DNA of 63,222 bases, from contig NZ_LGEC01000091.1 in the NCBI RefSeq assembly GCF_001279585.1, forward strand, positions 1 to 63,222, given 5' to 3'. A model generated the notes under the pieces. That model searched no databases. It had not been told where the DNA came from and saw only the letters and a program-made list of their open reading frames with translations. This DNA is from Nocardiopsis sp. NRRL B-16309. Lineage in GTDB: Bacteria > Actinomycetota > Actinomycetes > Streptosporangiales > Streptosporangiaceae. Positions 7,729 to 16,393 of this stretch are shown here, piece after piece. How positions within the stretch are numbered: position 1 is the first letter of the stretch; every line of letters begins with the position of its first letter. The translations under genes and the position numbers were made by a program.

Positions 7729-9081
7729 GTGAGCGGCGCCGGCGCCGATGAGCGCTACGCCGAGGTGACGGCGCAGATCCTCTCCCGTGCTCCCGAGTCC
7801 GAGATCGACCCGACTCTCGACCGGGTCCGCACTCTCCTGGACCTTCTGGGCGACCCGCAGCGCGGCTTCCGGGTCATCCACGTCACCGGCACCAACGGCA
7901 AGACATCCACAGCCCGCATGATCGACGCGCTCATGCGCGCACGAGGCCTGCGCGTGGGCCGCTACACCAGCCCGCACCTGCGCACCGTGCGCGAGCGCAT
8001 CGTCGTCGACGGCGAACCCGTCTCCCAGGACAGGTTCGTCGAGATCTACGACGAGATCAGTCCCTACGTGGACATGGCGGACTCGATGAGCGACACACGC
8101 CTGTCGTTCTTCGAGATCCTCACCGTCATGGCCTACGCCGCCTTCGCCGACACCCCTGTCGACGTCGCCGTGGTCGAGGTGGGGATGGGCGGCCGATGGG
8201 ACGCCACCAACGTCGTCGACGGAGACGTCGCCGTGGTGACCCCGATCGGTATCGACCACACCGAGTACCTGCCGGACACACTCGACGGCATCGCCGACGA
8301 GAAGGCCGGCATCATCAAGCCCGACTCCATCGCGGTCATCGCCCAGCAGCCGGTGCCCGCGGCCGAGGTCCTGATCCGCCACGCCGCCGAGGTCGGCGCG
8401 CGGGTGGCCCGGGAAGGCCTGGAGTTCGGCGTCACCTCCCGTGAGGTGGCCGTCGGCGGCCAGCAGGTCGCCGTCAAGGGCCTCACCGGAGGATACGAAG
8501 ACCTGTTCCTGCCCCTCTTCGGCGCCCATCAGGCCGGCAACGCCGCCGTCGCCATCGCCGCCGTGGAGGCGTTCGCCGCCACGGGCGAGGACGCCGAGGG
8601 GATGGATCCCCGGATCGTCGGTGAGGCCCTGGCCGGGGTCGACTCCCCCGGCCGGATGGAGGTCGTGCGCACCAGCCCGACCGTGATCGCCGACGCCGCA
8701 CACAACCCGGCCGGAATGACCGCGACCGCGGCCGCCGTGGAGGAGGCCTTCGGCTTCAGCCGACTGGTCGGCGTGGTCGCCATCATGGCCGACAAGGATG
8801 TCGAGGGGATTCTCGAACCCCTCGAACCACTACTCGACGAGATCGTCGTCACCCGCAACTCGTCGCCGCGCTCCCTCGACCCCGCGCGGCTGACCGCCAT
8901 CGCCCAGCAGATCTTCGGTGAGGACCGCGTCCACGCGGCCGCCCGACTCGACGACGCCATCGACCAGGCCGTGGGCCTGGCGGAGGAGACCGGAGAGTTC
9001 GGCGGCAGCGGGGTGCTCGTCACCGGGTCGGTCGTCACCGCCGGTGACGCCGTCCACCTGCTGCGCGGCGCGGGCGAGTAG
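7729..9081 (+). CDS. folC: Bifunctional folylpolyglutamate synthase / dihydrofolate synthase
   Basis: 450 aa, GTG start. Cytoplasmic ATP-dependent ligase that joins glutamate to dihydropteroate and to reduced folates. The P-loop GTNGKTS is at residues 54-60; the family block VEVGMGGRWDATNVVD, the DEKAGIIK lysine segment and the C-terminal IADAAHNPAGM are all present. Length is normal. It is followed 36 bp later by the DUF4233 gene and then ndk, the usual actinobacterial order; valS, which commonly precedes folC, is not here. Confidence 0.95.
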   Translation: MSGAGADERYAEVTAQILSRAPESEIDPTLDRVRTLLDLLGDPQRGFRVIHVTGTNGKTSTARMIDALMRARGLRVGRYTSPHLRTVRERIVVDGEPVSQDRFVEIYDEISPYVDMADSMSDTRLSFFEILTVMAYAAFADTPVDVAVVEVGMGGRWDATNVVDGDVAVVTPIGIDHTEYLPDTLDGIADEKAGIIKPDSIAVIAQQPVPAAEVLIRHAAEVGARVAREGLEFGVTSREVAVGGQQVAVKGLTGGYEDLFLPLFGAHQAGNAAVAIAAVEAFAATGEDAEGMDPRIVGEALAGVDSPGRMEVVRTSPTVIADAAHNPAGMTATAAAVEEAFGFSRLVGVVAIMADKDVEGILEPLEPLLDEIVVTRNSSPRSLDPARLTAIAQQIFGEDRVHAAARLDDAIDQAVGLAEETGEFGGSGVLVTGSVVTAGDAVHLLRGAGE

Positions 9082-9117
9082 CGGACACGGCGTTCCTCCG
9101 ACGAAGGGATCTGCGCC

Positions 9118-9471
9118 ATGCGCGTCGTCTGCGCTGTCGTTCTCGCTTTCGAGGCGATCGTCCTCGGACTCGCCATACCCGTCGCCATCAACACCGAGGG
9201 CATCGACCCGGCACTGGCGGGGGGTGTCTGGGGCGGCATGGCCGTGGCCGTGCTCGTCCTGTCCGCCCTGCAGAAGTACACCTGGGCGCACTACGCCGCC
9301 TGGGCCCTGCAGGCAGGTTTCCTGTTCTCCGCCTTCCAGGTGTCGGGGATGCTGCTCATCGCGGTGGTCTTCGTGTCCCTGTGGGTGACCGGCGTCATCG
9401 TGGGGCGCCGCACCGACGCCCTGAAGGCCGCCCGGGACAGGGAGGCCGAGGCCGAGACCGTCGACGCCTGA
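9118..9471 (+). CDS. DUF4233 small membrane protein
   Basis: 117 aa. ATG preceded by GAAGGGA. Hydrophobic segments near residues 3-25, 38-55, 61-75 and 78-98 indicate about four membrane helices; the C-terminus is charged (GRRTDALKAARDREAEAETVDA) and probably cytoplasmic. The family occurs almost only between folC and ndk in actinobacteria and has no known activity. The 36-bp gap to folC implies co-transcription. Confidence 0.85.
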   Translation: MRVVCAVVLAFEAIVLGLAIPVAINTEGIDPALAGGVWGGMAVAVLVLSALQKYTWAHYAAWALQAGFLFSAFQVSGMLLIAVVFVSLWVTGVIVGRRTDALKAARDREAEAETVDA

Positions 9472-9525
9472 GGGCGGTACGCGCCAGGCCCGGAAGCGGT
9501 AGTGTGGCGCGTATCCGGGCAGGCC

Positions 9526-9551
9526 GCCCGCGGGGTGTTCCTCCCGCGGGC
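9526..9551 (+). promoter_or_regulatory. GC hairpin in the ndk leader
   Basis: Perfect 9-bp stem GCCCGCGGG (9526-9534) / CCCGCGGGC (9543-9551). A -10-like TAGTGT lies at 9500-9505, so the hairpin may be in a roughly 140-nt ndk leader, or it may terminate the folC transcript. Confidence 0.4.
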
Positions 9552-9651
9552 CCGGCGCCCGCTTCTTTCACCCGAACCTCCGCGTGCGGCCGGAGCCGTG
9601 GGCAGCGCCCACGCGTGCCACGCGGACGTCCCCTGAGGAGTTGACACGCAC

Positions 9652-10059
9652 GTGGAGCGCACTCTCGTTCTCATCAAGCCCGACGGCGTCCGCCGCAACA
9701 TCGTGGGCGAGGTGATCTCCCGCATCGAGCGCAAGGGCCTGCGCCTCGTCGCGATGGAGCTGCGCACGCTGGACGCGGACACCGCCAGGACGCACTACGA
9801 GGAGCACGCCGAGCGTCCGTTCTTCGGCTCCCTGGTCGAGTTCATCACCGGCGGTCCGCTGGTGGCCATGGTCGTCGAGGGCGAGCGCGCCGTGGAGGCC
9901 TTCCGCGCCCTGGCCGGCGCCACCGACCCGGTCACCGCCGCTCCCGGCACCATCCGCGGCGACTTCGCCCTGGAGGTGCAGCAGAACATCGTGCACGGTT
10001 CGGACTCCACCTACTCCGCCGAGCGCGAGATCAAGCTGTTCTTCCCCGACCTGGCCTGA
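9652..10059 (+). CDS. ndk: Nucleoside diphosphate kinase
   Basis: 135 aa, GTG start with GAGGAG 11 nt upstream. Transfers the gamma phosphate between nucleotides through a phosphohistidine. The N-terminal TLVLIKPDGVRRN and the active-site histidine in QNIVHGSDSTYSAEREI (family N-x-x-H-G-S-D) are intact, and length is typical. It stands between folC/DUF4233 and mreB, with its own leader and terminator. Confidence 0.97.
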   Translation: MERTLVLIKPDGVRRNIVGEVISRIERKGLRLVAMELRTLDADTARTHYEEHAERPFFGSLVEFITGGPLVAMVVEGERAVEAFRALAGATDPVTAAPGTIRGDFALEVQQNIVHGSDSTYSAEREIKLFFPDLA

Positions 10060-10494
10060 GCGGCCCGGCGGCACCGGCGCCACCGCCCGGTTCGTGGAGC
10101 GCCACGGACCGGGCGTTCCCGTGTCCGGAACCGGGGGTGCGCCCGGAGCGGGCGCCCACGGTATCGGTCGTGCGGCGGGGGCGGCGGCGCCGATCCGGCG
10201 GCTCCCAGCAGTTCCCGGCGGCTCCCGACAGCGGCGAATCGGTGGCGGAACGCGGGCGCGCACGACTAGGATCGTCACTCCGAGTGCCGTTCTGGTGTCC
10301 CAGTGCGACGATATGACCGATTTGGCCGTCTCGCTCTGCGTCGTCCGAAATCGAGGCAACAATTCGGTGTGTTTGCGTAGCCGCCTAGGTGCCGACCGTT
10401 ACGATACGGGGGACTGTTTACCTATCGTGCCGGATCGACTACGTATGGTCGCACCGTGCAACCACGTCCGTCACGGCGCCTCTGAGGACGTTAC
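10060..10494 (+). promoter_or_regulatory. ndk-mreB intergenic region: terminator and mreB promoters
   Basis: 435 bp without a gene. The first part holds the ndk terminator. The rest is moderately AT-enriched and contains two plausible -10 boxes: TAGGAT near 10267-10272, and TACGAT at 10400-10405 with TTGCGT at 10373-10378 as a weak, widely spaced -35. The mreB start at 10495 has GAGG about 7 nt upstream. A long leader for the elongasome operon is likely. Confidence 0.45.
10084..10115 (+). terminator. ndk terminator
   Basis: Two-tier stem: CGCCCGGT (10084-10091) with ACCGGGCG (10108-10115), continued inward by CGTGG (10093-10097) / CCACG (10102-10106). Confidence 0.75.
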
Positions 10495-11529
10495 ATGCCG
10501 AACAACCTTGCTTTTCTCGGCCGAGACATGGCCGTCGACCTTGGCACCGCCAACACGCTCGTGTACGTGCGCGGCCGCGGCATCGTTCTGAACGAGCCCT
10601 CGGTCGTCGCGCTCAACACGTCCACGGGCAAGATCGTCGCGGTCGGCATCGAGGCCAAACAGATGATCGGCCGCACGCCGCACAACATCACCGCCGTACG
10701 ACCGCTCAAGGACGGTGTGATCGCCGACTTCGAGATCACCGAGCGGATGCTGCGCTACTTCATCCAGAAGATCCACCGCAGGCGGCACTTCGCCAAGCCG
10801 CGCGTCATCGTGGCCGTGCCCAGCGGGATCACCTCGGTGGAGCACCGCGCCGTGAAGGAGGCGGGCTACCAGGCGGGCGCCCGCCGCGTGTACATCATCG
10901 AGGAGCCCATGGCCGCCGCGATCGGCGCCGGGCTCCCCGTCCACGAGCCCACCGGCAACATGGTCGTCGACATCGGCGGCGGCACGACCGAGGTCGCCGT
11001 CATCTCCATGGGCGGGATCGTCACCTCGCAGTCCATCCGGGTCGGCGGCGACGAACTCGACCAGGCCATCATGACCTTCGTCAAGAAGGAGTACTCCCTG
11101 ATGATCGGGGAGCGCACCGCAGAAGAGCTCAAGATGGCCATCGGATCGGCCTATCCGACCGGCGCCGAGGAACTCCACGCCGAGGTGCGCGGCCGGGACC
11201 TCATCAGCGGCCTGCCCAAGACCATCGTGATGTCGGAGAGCGACGTCCGACAGGCCATCGAGGAACCGGTCACGACCATCATCGACGCGGTCCGCACCAG
11301 CCTCGACAAGTGCCCGCCCGAGCTGTCGGGCGACATCATGGACCGCGGCGTCGCGGTCACCGGGGGCGGCGCCCTGCTGCGCGGCCTCGACGACCGGCTC
11401 CTGCACGAGACCGGCATGCCCATCCACGTGGCGGAGAACGCCCTGGACTCGGTCGCGATCGGGTCGGGCACCTGCGTGGAGAACTACGAGCGCCTGCACC
11501 AGGTGCTGGTCCCGGAACGGCGGCGCTGA
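10495..11529 (+). CDS. mreB: Rod-shape-determining actin homologue MreB
   Basis: 344 aa. Actin-fold ATPase that forms membrane-associated filaments organising lateral wall and, in sporulating actinomycetes, spore-wall synthesis. Phosphate-1 loop MAVDLGTANTLVYV at residues 12-25, phosphate-2 VVDIGGGTTEVAVIS near 158-172, and adenosine motif VTGGGALLRGL are all present; the length is standard. It leads mreB-mreC-mreD-pbp2-rodA: the gap to mreC is 1 bp and the following genes overlap. Confidence 0.97.
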   Translation: MPNNLAFLGRDMAVDLGTANTLVYVRGRGIVLNEPSVVALNTSTGKIVAVGIEAKQMIGRTPHNITAVRPLKDGVIADFEITERMLRYFIQKIHRRRHFAKPRVIVAVPSGITSVEHRAVKEAGYQAGARRVYIIEEPMAAAIGAGLPVHEPTGNMVVDIGGGTTEVAVISMGGIVTSQSIRVGGDELDQAIMTFVKKEYSLMIGERTAEELKMAIGSAYPTGAEELHAEVRGRDLISGLPKTIVMSESDVRQAIEEPVTTIIDAVRTSLDKCPPELSGDIMDRGVAVTGGGALLRGLDDRLLHETGMPIHVAENALDSVAIGSGTCVENYERLHQVLVPERRR

Positions 11530-11530
11530 C

Positions 11531-12430
11531 ATGTTCCGCGACTCAACGAGATCACGGCTCGTCCTGCTCGTCCTGGTCGTGGTCTGCGTGGCCCTGCTCG
11601 TCCTGGACACCCGGCCCGGACCCGATCCGCTCACCACCGCCGGCCGCGCCGCGGGCGAACTCGTCTTCGCCCCCGCCGCGGCCGGGGCGGGCTGGGCGGG
11701 CGGACCCGCGGCCTCGCTCTACGAGGGACTGCGCCGGGGGCCCGAGGCCGTCGAGCGCGTCGGCGAGCTGGAGGAGGCCAACGCCGCACTGGAGTCCGAG
11801 CTCCAGGCCGCCCGGCTCGACGAGGCCCGGGCCGCCCAGCTGGAGGACCTGCTCCACCTGTCCGGGCTGGGCGGCTACGAGATCGTCCCGGCCCAGGCCG
11901 TGACCCGCACGACGTCGCGGGGGTACGCCCACGCGGTCACCCTCGACGTCGGCACCGGCTCCGGTGTGCGCACCGACATGACCGTCGTCAACGGCGACGG
12001 GCTCGTCGGCCGCGTGGTGGAGGCGGGGCCGCGCACTAGCACGGTCCTGCTCGCCACGGACGCCACCTCGGCCGTGGGCGCGCGACTGGCCGAGACCCGC
12101 AAGATCGGCGTGGTCAACGGCGGGTCCGTGCCCGGCGGCGCCGAGTCCGAGCTCGCGTTCGAGCTCTTCGACATGGAGGCGCCGGTGGAGTCCGGGGACC
12201 GCGTCGTCACGCTCGGCTCGCACGAGGGCGCGCCCTTCGTCCCGGGCGTGCCGGTCGGCACGGTCCGGGACGTGCAGGTCTCGCCCGGCGCGCTCAGCCG
12301 CCTGGCGCGCATCGATCCCGCCGTGGACTTCGCGGCCCTGGACGTGGTCGGAGTGGTCGTCGCCGGACCGGCCGAGGACCCGCGCGACTCCGTCCTGCCG
12401 CCCGAACCCGACCCCGAGGAGGACCAATGA
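11531..12430 (+). CDS. mreC: Rod-shape-determining protein MreC
   Basis: 299 aa. A single N-terminal membrane helix (LVLLVLVVVCVALLVL, residues 9-24), a coiled coil around residues 70-100 (VERVGELEEANAALESELQAARLDEARAAQLEDL) and a C-terminal beta domain (VTLDVGTGSGVRTDMTVVNGDGLVGRV) match the MreC plan. It bridges MreB filaments and the periplasmic synthases. The C-terminus is acidic (EPDPEEDQ). It overlaps mreD by 4 bp (ATGA), indicating translational coupling. Confidence 0.95.
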   Translation: MFRDSTRSRLVLLVLVVVCVALLVLDTRPGPDPLTTAGRAAGELVFAPAAAGAGWAGGPAASLYEGLRRGPEAVERVGELEEANAALESELQAARLDEARAAQLEDLLHLSGLGGYEIVPAQAVTRTTSRGYAHAVTLDVGTGSGVRTDMTVVNGDGLVGRVVEAGPRTSTVLLATDATSAVGARLAETRKIGVVNGGSVPGGAESELAFELFDMEAPVESGDRVVTLGSHEGAPFVPGVPVGTVRDVQVSPGALSRLARIDPAVDFAALDVVGVVVAGPAEDPRDSVLPPEPDPEEDQ

Positions 12431-12987
12431 GGGCCGTAGCCACCGTCGTACTGGTGACGGTCGCGGTACTGGTCCAGGCCGTCGTCGTCCAACGCCTGCC
12501 GCTGCCCTGGGGCCCCGGCCCCGACCTGGTCGTGGCGGCGGTGGCCGCGGTGGCCCTGACCGCCAGGCCCGCGACCGCGGCCGGCTACGGGTTCGCCGCC
12601 GGGCTGGCCATGGACCTGCTGCCGCCCGCCGAGCACGCCGTCGGGCGCTACGCCCTGGTGCTGTGCCTGGTCGCCTACACCGCCGCCCTGCTGCGCACCA
12701 ACACCGGCGCCCAGGGCGCCGTGGGGCTGCGCACCGGACTCCCGGCCGTGGTCGGCGCCACCGCCTCGGCCGCGCTGGCCGTCGGCCTCTGCTACGCGGC
12801 GGTCGGCTTCGTCATGGGCGATCCGCGCGTGGCCCTGGGCGCCGTGGCCGTCAACACCGGGCTGAGCACACTGCTCACCGCGCTCGCGGCGCCCGTGGTG
12901 ACTCTGCCGCTGGTCCGCCTGCGCGACGCCCTGGCCGACAGCGACTTCGCCACCGTCCAGGGCCCGACGTCCCCGGTGGGGTGGTGA
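12427..12987 (+). CDS. mreD: Rod-shape-determining protein MreD
   Basis: 186 aa integral membrane protein; about five or six hydrophobic stretches span most of the length (VATVVLVTVAVLVQAVVV at the N-terminus and AATASAALAVGLCYAAVGFV near residues 100-120). Sequence is poorly conserved in the family, so the call relies on size, topology and position between mreC and pbp2. It overlaps both neighbours by 4 bp. Confidence 0.9.
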   Translation: MRAVATVVLVTVAVLVQAVVVQRLPLPWGPGPDLVVAAVAAVALTARPATAAGYGFAAGLAMDLLPPAEHAVGRYALVLCLVAYTAALLRTNTGAQGAVGLRTGLPAVVGATASAALAVGLCYAAVGFVMGDPRVALGAVAVNTGLSTLLTALAAPVVTLPLVRLRDALADSDFATVQGPTSPVGW

Positions 12988-15089
12988 CCGTGCGCCGTCC
13001 GCCCGTCGACCCGGCGCTGCCCGGCCGCAGACTCGGCCGCGTGGGGCTCATCCTCGTCCAACTGTTCGTCGTGCTGCTCTTCGCCGTCCTGGGCGTGCGC
13101 CTGTGGTACCTGCAGGTGCCGATGGCCGACCACTACCGCGACCTGGCGGTGTCCAACCACCACCAGCGCCTCGTGGTCCCCGCGACCCGCGGCCAGATCC
13201 TCGACTCCGCCGGCCGCCCGCTGGTGAGCAACCGGACCGATCTCGTCGTCTCCGCCGACTACCACGCGCTCCAGGGCATGGACGACGGAGGTGAGGAGGT
13301 CCTGGGCCGGCTCGCCGAGGTCCTGGACGTGCCGGTGGAGGACCTGCGTCAGCGCATGCGCCTGTGCGGGCCCACCGTGCAGCGCCCGTGCTGGCCCGGG
13401 TCGCCCTACCAGCCCGTCACGCTCGCCGACGACGTCGAACCCTCCGTGGCACTGCAGATCATGGAGAGCGCCGACGACTACCCGGGCATCACCGCCCAGG
13501 CGCAGGCCGTCCGCGAGTATCCGCAGGGCACCCACGCCGGCCAGATCCTCGGCTACCTGCAGCCCGTCACCCAGGAGGAGCTGGACGCCCGCGAGGAGCT
13601 GCGCACGCGGTTCACCGGTGTGGACCAGGTGGGCCGCGACGGCCTGGAGCGGGTCTACGACACCGAGCTGCGCGGCACCCCGGGCCTGCGGACGCTGGGA
13701 GTGAACAACCACGGCGAGGTCATGGACGTCATCTCCGACGAGCCGCCCGTCGCGGGGATGCACCTGGTCACCCATCTGGACCTGGGGGTGCAGAAGGTCG
13801 CGGAGAAGGCGCTGGCCGACGGCATCGCCGCCCAGCCCAACGCCGACTCCGGAGCGGCCGTCGTCCTGGACGTGACCAACGGCGGCGTCGTGGCGATGGC
13901 CAGCCTGCCCACCTACGATCCCAGCGTGTGGCGGGGCGGCATCGACCAGGAGACCTTCGACGAGATGCTCAGCGAGGAGGCGGGCGAGCCGCTGGTCTCC
14001 CGCGCCTACCAGGGCCACTACCCGCCCGGCTCGACGTTCAAGGTGTCGTCGCTGTCGGCGGCGGCCGAGAACGGCTACTCGCTGCGCAGCACCTACGCGT
14101 GCCCCGGCTCCGTCACCCTCGCCGGTCAGAGCTACCAGAACTACGCCGGCGGGGGACACGGGTCGCTGTCACTGCACCAGGCGATCGTCGTCTCCTGCAA
14201 CACCATCTTCTACAACTTCGGCTACCAGATGTGGCAGCAGGACGGCGGGCTCCACCCCGAGGGCGAGCCCGACGAGGCCATGGCGAACATGGCGCGCGGC
14301 TACGGGTTCGGCTCCCCGACCGGGATCGACCTGCCCTTCGAGAGCGGGGGCCGCATCCCCGACCGCGAGTGGAAGCGCACCTTCTGGGAGCAGACCAGGG
14401 AGGTCAACTGCCGACGCGCCGAGGAGGGCTACCCGGAGGTCGCAGAGACCAACCCCGGCCACGCCTCCTACCTCAAGCGCCTGGCCCACGAACACTGCGT
14501 GCAGGGCTTCGAGTGGCGTGCGGGCGAGGCGGTCAACTTCGCGATCGGCCAGGGCGACGTCCTGGTCAGCCCGCTCCAGCTGGCCAGGGCCTACGCGGCC
14601 ATCGCCAACGGCGGCACGCTCTACGAGCCCCGCGTGGGCCGGGCCCTGGTCGCCGCAGACGGCTCCACTGTCCAGGAGATCGAGCCGAGCGTGGCCGGGG
14701 AGCTCCCGGTGAGCGACGAGACCCTGCGGTACCTGCAGAAGGCGCTCACCGCCGTACCCAAGGAGGGCACCGCCCGGGGCGCCTTCGGCGACTTCCCGCA
14801 GGACCGGGTGTCGGTGGCGGGCAAGACCGGCAGTGCCGACCAGCAGAACAAGGAGACCTCGGCCTGGTTCGCGTCCTACGCGCCCGCCGACGACCCGCAG
14901 TTCGCCATCGCGGTGTTCGTGCACCAGGGCGGCACCGGCGGCGCGGCCGCCGCGCCCATCGCCCGCGAGATCTACGAGGCCATCTACGGCTTCTCCGGCG
15001 GGTCGAAGCCGGCGCTGCCCGGCGGCGAACCCCGTGACGAGCTGCCCGTCGTGCGCTCGGACGGTTCCATCGACGTGTTGGAGCGGTAG
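12984..15089 (+). CDS. mrdA: Penicillin-binding protein 2 (class B transpeptidase)
   Basis: 701 aa. GTG at 12984 overlaps the mreD stop (GTGA); a second in-frame GTG at 12990 is an alternative. Membrane anchor VGLILVQLFVVLLFAVLGVRLWYL near residues 20-43, dimerisation domain starting TRGQILDSAGRPLVSN, then the transpeptidase domain with SxxK (PPGSTFK, Ser350), SxN (SCN, Ser404-Asn406) and KTG (AGKTGS, Lys614). It cross-links peptidoglycan during elongation with RodA, encoded next. An insert rich in Cys/Glu (residues roughly 470-510, VNCRRAEEGYPEVAE) lies within the transpeptidase domain. Confidence 0.95.
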   Translation: MTVRRPPVDPALPGRRLGRVGLILVQLFVVLLFAVLGVRLWYLQVPMADHYRDLAVSNHHQRLVVPATRGQILDSAGRPLVSNRTDLVVSADYHALQGMDDGGEEVLGRLAEVLDVPVEDLRQRMRLCGPTVQRPCWPGSPYQPVTLADDVEPSVALQIMESADDYPGITAQAQAVREYPQGTHAGQILGYLQPVTQEELDAREELRTRFTGVDQVGRDGLERVYDTELRGTPGLRTLGVNNHGEVMDVISDEPPVAGMHLVTHLDLGVQKVAEKALADGIAAQPNADSGAAVVLDVTNGGVVAMASLPTYDPSVWRGGIDQETFDEMLSEEAGEPLVSRAYQGHYPPGSTFKVSSLSAAAENGYSLRSTYACPGSVTLAGQSYQNYAGGGHGSLSLHQAIVVSCNTIFYNFGYQMWQQDGGLHPEGEPDEAMANMARGYGFGSPTGIDLPFESGGRIPDREWKRTFWEQTREVNCRRAEEGYPEVAETNPGHASYLKRLAHEHCVQGFEWRAGEAVNFAIGQGDVLVSPLQLARAYAAIANGGTLYEPRVGRALVAADGSTVQEIEPSVAGELPVSDETLRYLQKALTAVPKEGTARGAFGDFPQDRVSVAGKTGSADQQNKETSAWFASYAPADDPQFAIAVFVHQGGTGGAAAAPIAREIYEAIYGFSGGSKPALPGGEPRDELPVVRSDGSIDVLER

Positions 15090-15092
15090 GGC

Positions 15093-16271
15093 ATGAGTAC
15101 ACACATGGGGGTCCCGAGCAGGGGCGCCGGACTGCTCCGGACCGCCACCGGGGCCGCGGGCAGGGCCAGGCGGCTGGACTGGACGCTCATCACCGCGACG
15201 GCGGCGCTGTGCGCGGTCGGCTCGCTGCTGGTGTGGTCGGCCACCCTGCCCGGCGACGGCGGGAGCCCGTGGGCCTCGACCGACCACCTGCGCCGCCACC
15301 TGCTGCACACGGCGGTGGCCTGGGCGTTCTGTCTGGCCGTGGCCTCCGTCGACCACCGGACCGTGCGGGCCTACGCGCCCCTGGTCTACCTGGCCACCGT
15401 CGTGGCCCTGCTGCTGGTGCTCACCCCGCTCGGCGCGGTGATCAACGGTTCGCGGGGCTGGATCGTCGTCGGCGGCTTCCAGTTCCAGCCCAGCGAACTG
15501 GCCAAGGTCGGGCTGGTGCTGATGCTGGCGTCGATGCTGGGGGAGCCGCGCGACGGCGAGACCAAGCCGATGACCAGGGACGTGCTCTTCTGCCTGGCCC
15601 TGCTGGCGGCGCCGCTGGCGCTGGTCATGCTCCAGCCCGACCTGGGGACGGGGCTGGTCCTGGGCGCGATCTTCCTGGGGATGCTGACCCTGTCGGGCGC
15701 CCCCGTGGTGTGGGTGGCGGGCATGCTGGCCAGCGGCGTGGCGGCCGGGTTCTGCGTGTGGTGGTTCGACCTGCTGGAGCCCTACCAGCTCGACCGGATC
15801 ACCACCCTCATCGACCCGTCGGCGGACCCGCAGGGGGCGGGGTACAACTCCGCCCAGGCGCTGATCGCGGTGGGGTCGGGCGGGTTCGACGGCACCGGGC
15901 TCTTCCAGGGCGAGCAGACGCACGGCCGGTTCGTGCCCGAGCAGCACACGGACTTCATCTTCACCGTGGCGGGGGAGGAGCTGGGCTTCGTGGGCGCCGG
16001 GACGATCCTGGTGCTCTTCACCCTGATCGTGTGGCGGATCCTGCGCATCGCCCAGGGCTGCGACCAGCCCTATCCGCGACTGCTGTGCGTGGGCGTGGCC
16101 GCGTGGTTCGCCTTCCAGGCCTTCATCAACATCGGCATGGGACTGGGCATCATGCCGGTGACCGGCCTGCCGCTGCCGTTCGTGTCCTACGGCGGTACGG
16201 CGATCGTGGCCAACCTGCTCGCGCTTGGCCTGGTGCTCGGGGTGAACTCCCGGGACCGCGGGTTCGAGTAG
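15093..16271 (+). CDS. rodA: RodA peptidoglycan glycosyltransferase (SEDS family)
   Basis: 392 aa, ATG 3 bp after the pbp2 stop. About ten membrane helices are visible. SEDS signatures: GWIVVGGFQFQPSELAKVGLVLMLA, LQPDLGTGLVLGAIFLGML and FINIGMGLGIMPVTGLPLPFVSYGGTAIVANLLALG near the C-terminus. It polymerises lipid II as partner of the class B PBP encoded upstream; adjacency to mreBCD favours RodA over FtsW. Confidence 0.95.
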   Translation: MSTHMGVPSRGAGLLRTATGAAGRARRLDWTLITATAALCAVGSLLVWSATLPGDGGSPWASTDHLRRHLLHTAVAWAFCLAVASVDHRTVRAYAPLVYLATVVALLLVLTPLGAVINGSRGWIVVGGFQFQPSELAKVGLVLMLASMLGEPRDGETKPMTRDVLFCLALLAAPLALVMLQPDLGTGLVLGAIFLGMLTLSGAPVVWVAGMLASGVAAGFCVWWFDLLEPYQLDRITTLIDPSADPQGAGYNSAQALIAVGSGGFDGTGLFQGEQTHGRFVPEQHTDFIFTVAGEELGFVGAGTILVLFTLIVWRILRIAQGCDQPYPRLLCVGVAAWFAFQAFINIGMGLGIMPVTGLPLPFVSYGGTAIVANLLALGLVLGVNSRDRGFE

Positions 16272-16393
16272 CGTCTCCGGCCCGGCTCCGCGATCCCGTG
16301 CGGTCCGCGGATCGTGCGCGGGTTCCGCGCGCCCGGGTGCGGAGTCGAATAGCCTGATGGGACCCGTGTCGCCGACGACCGAAGGTGCAGACC

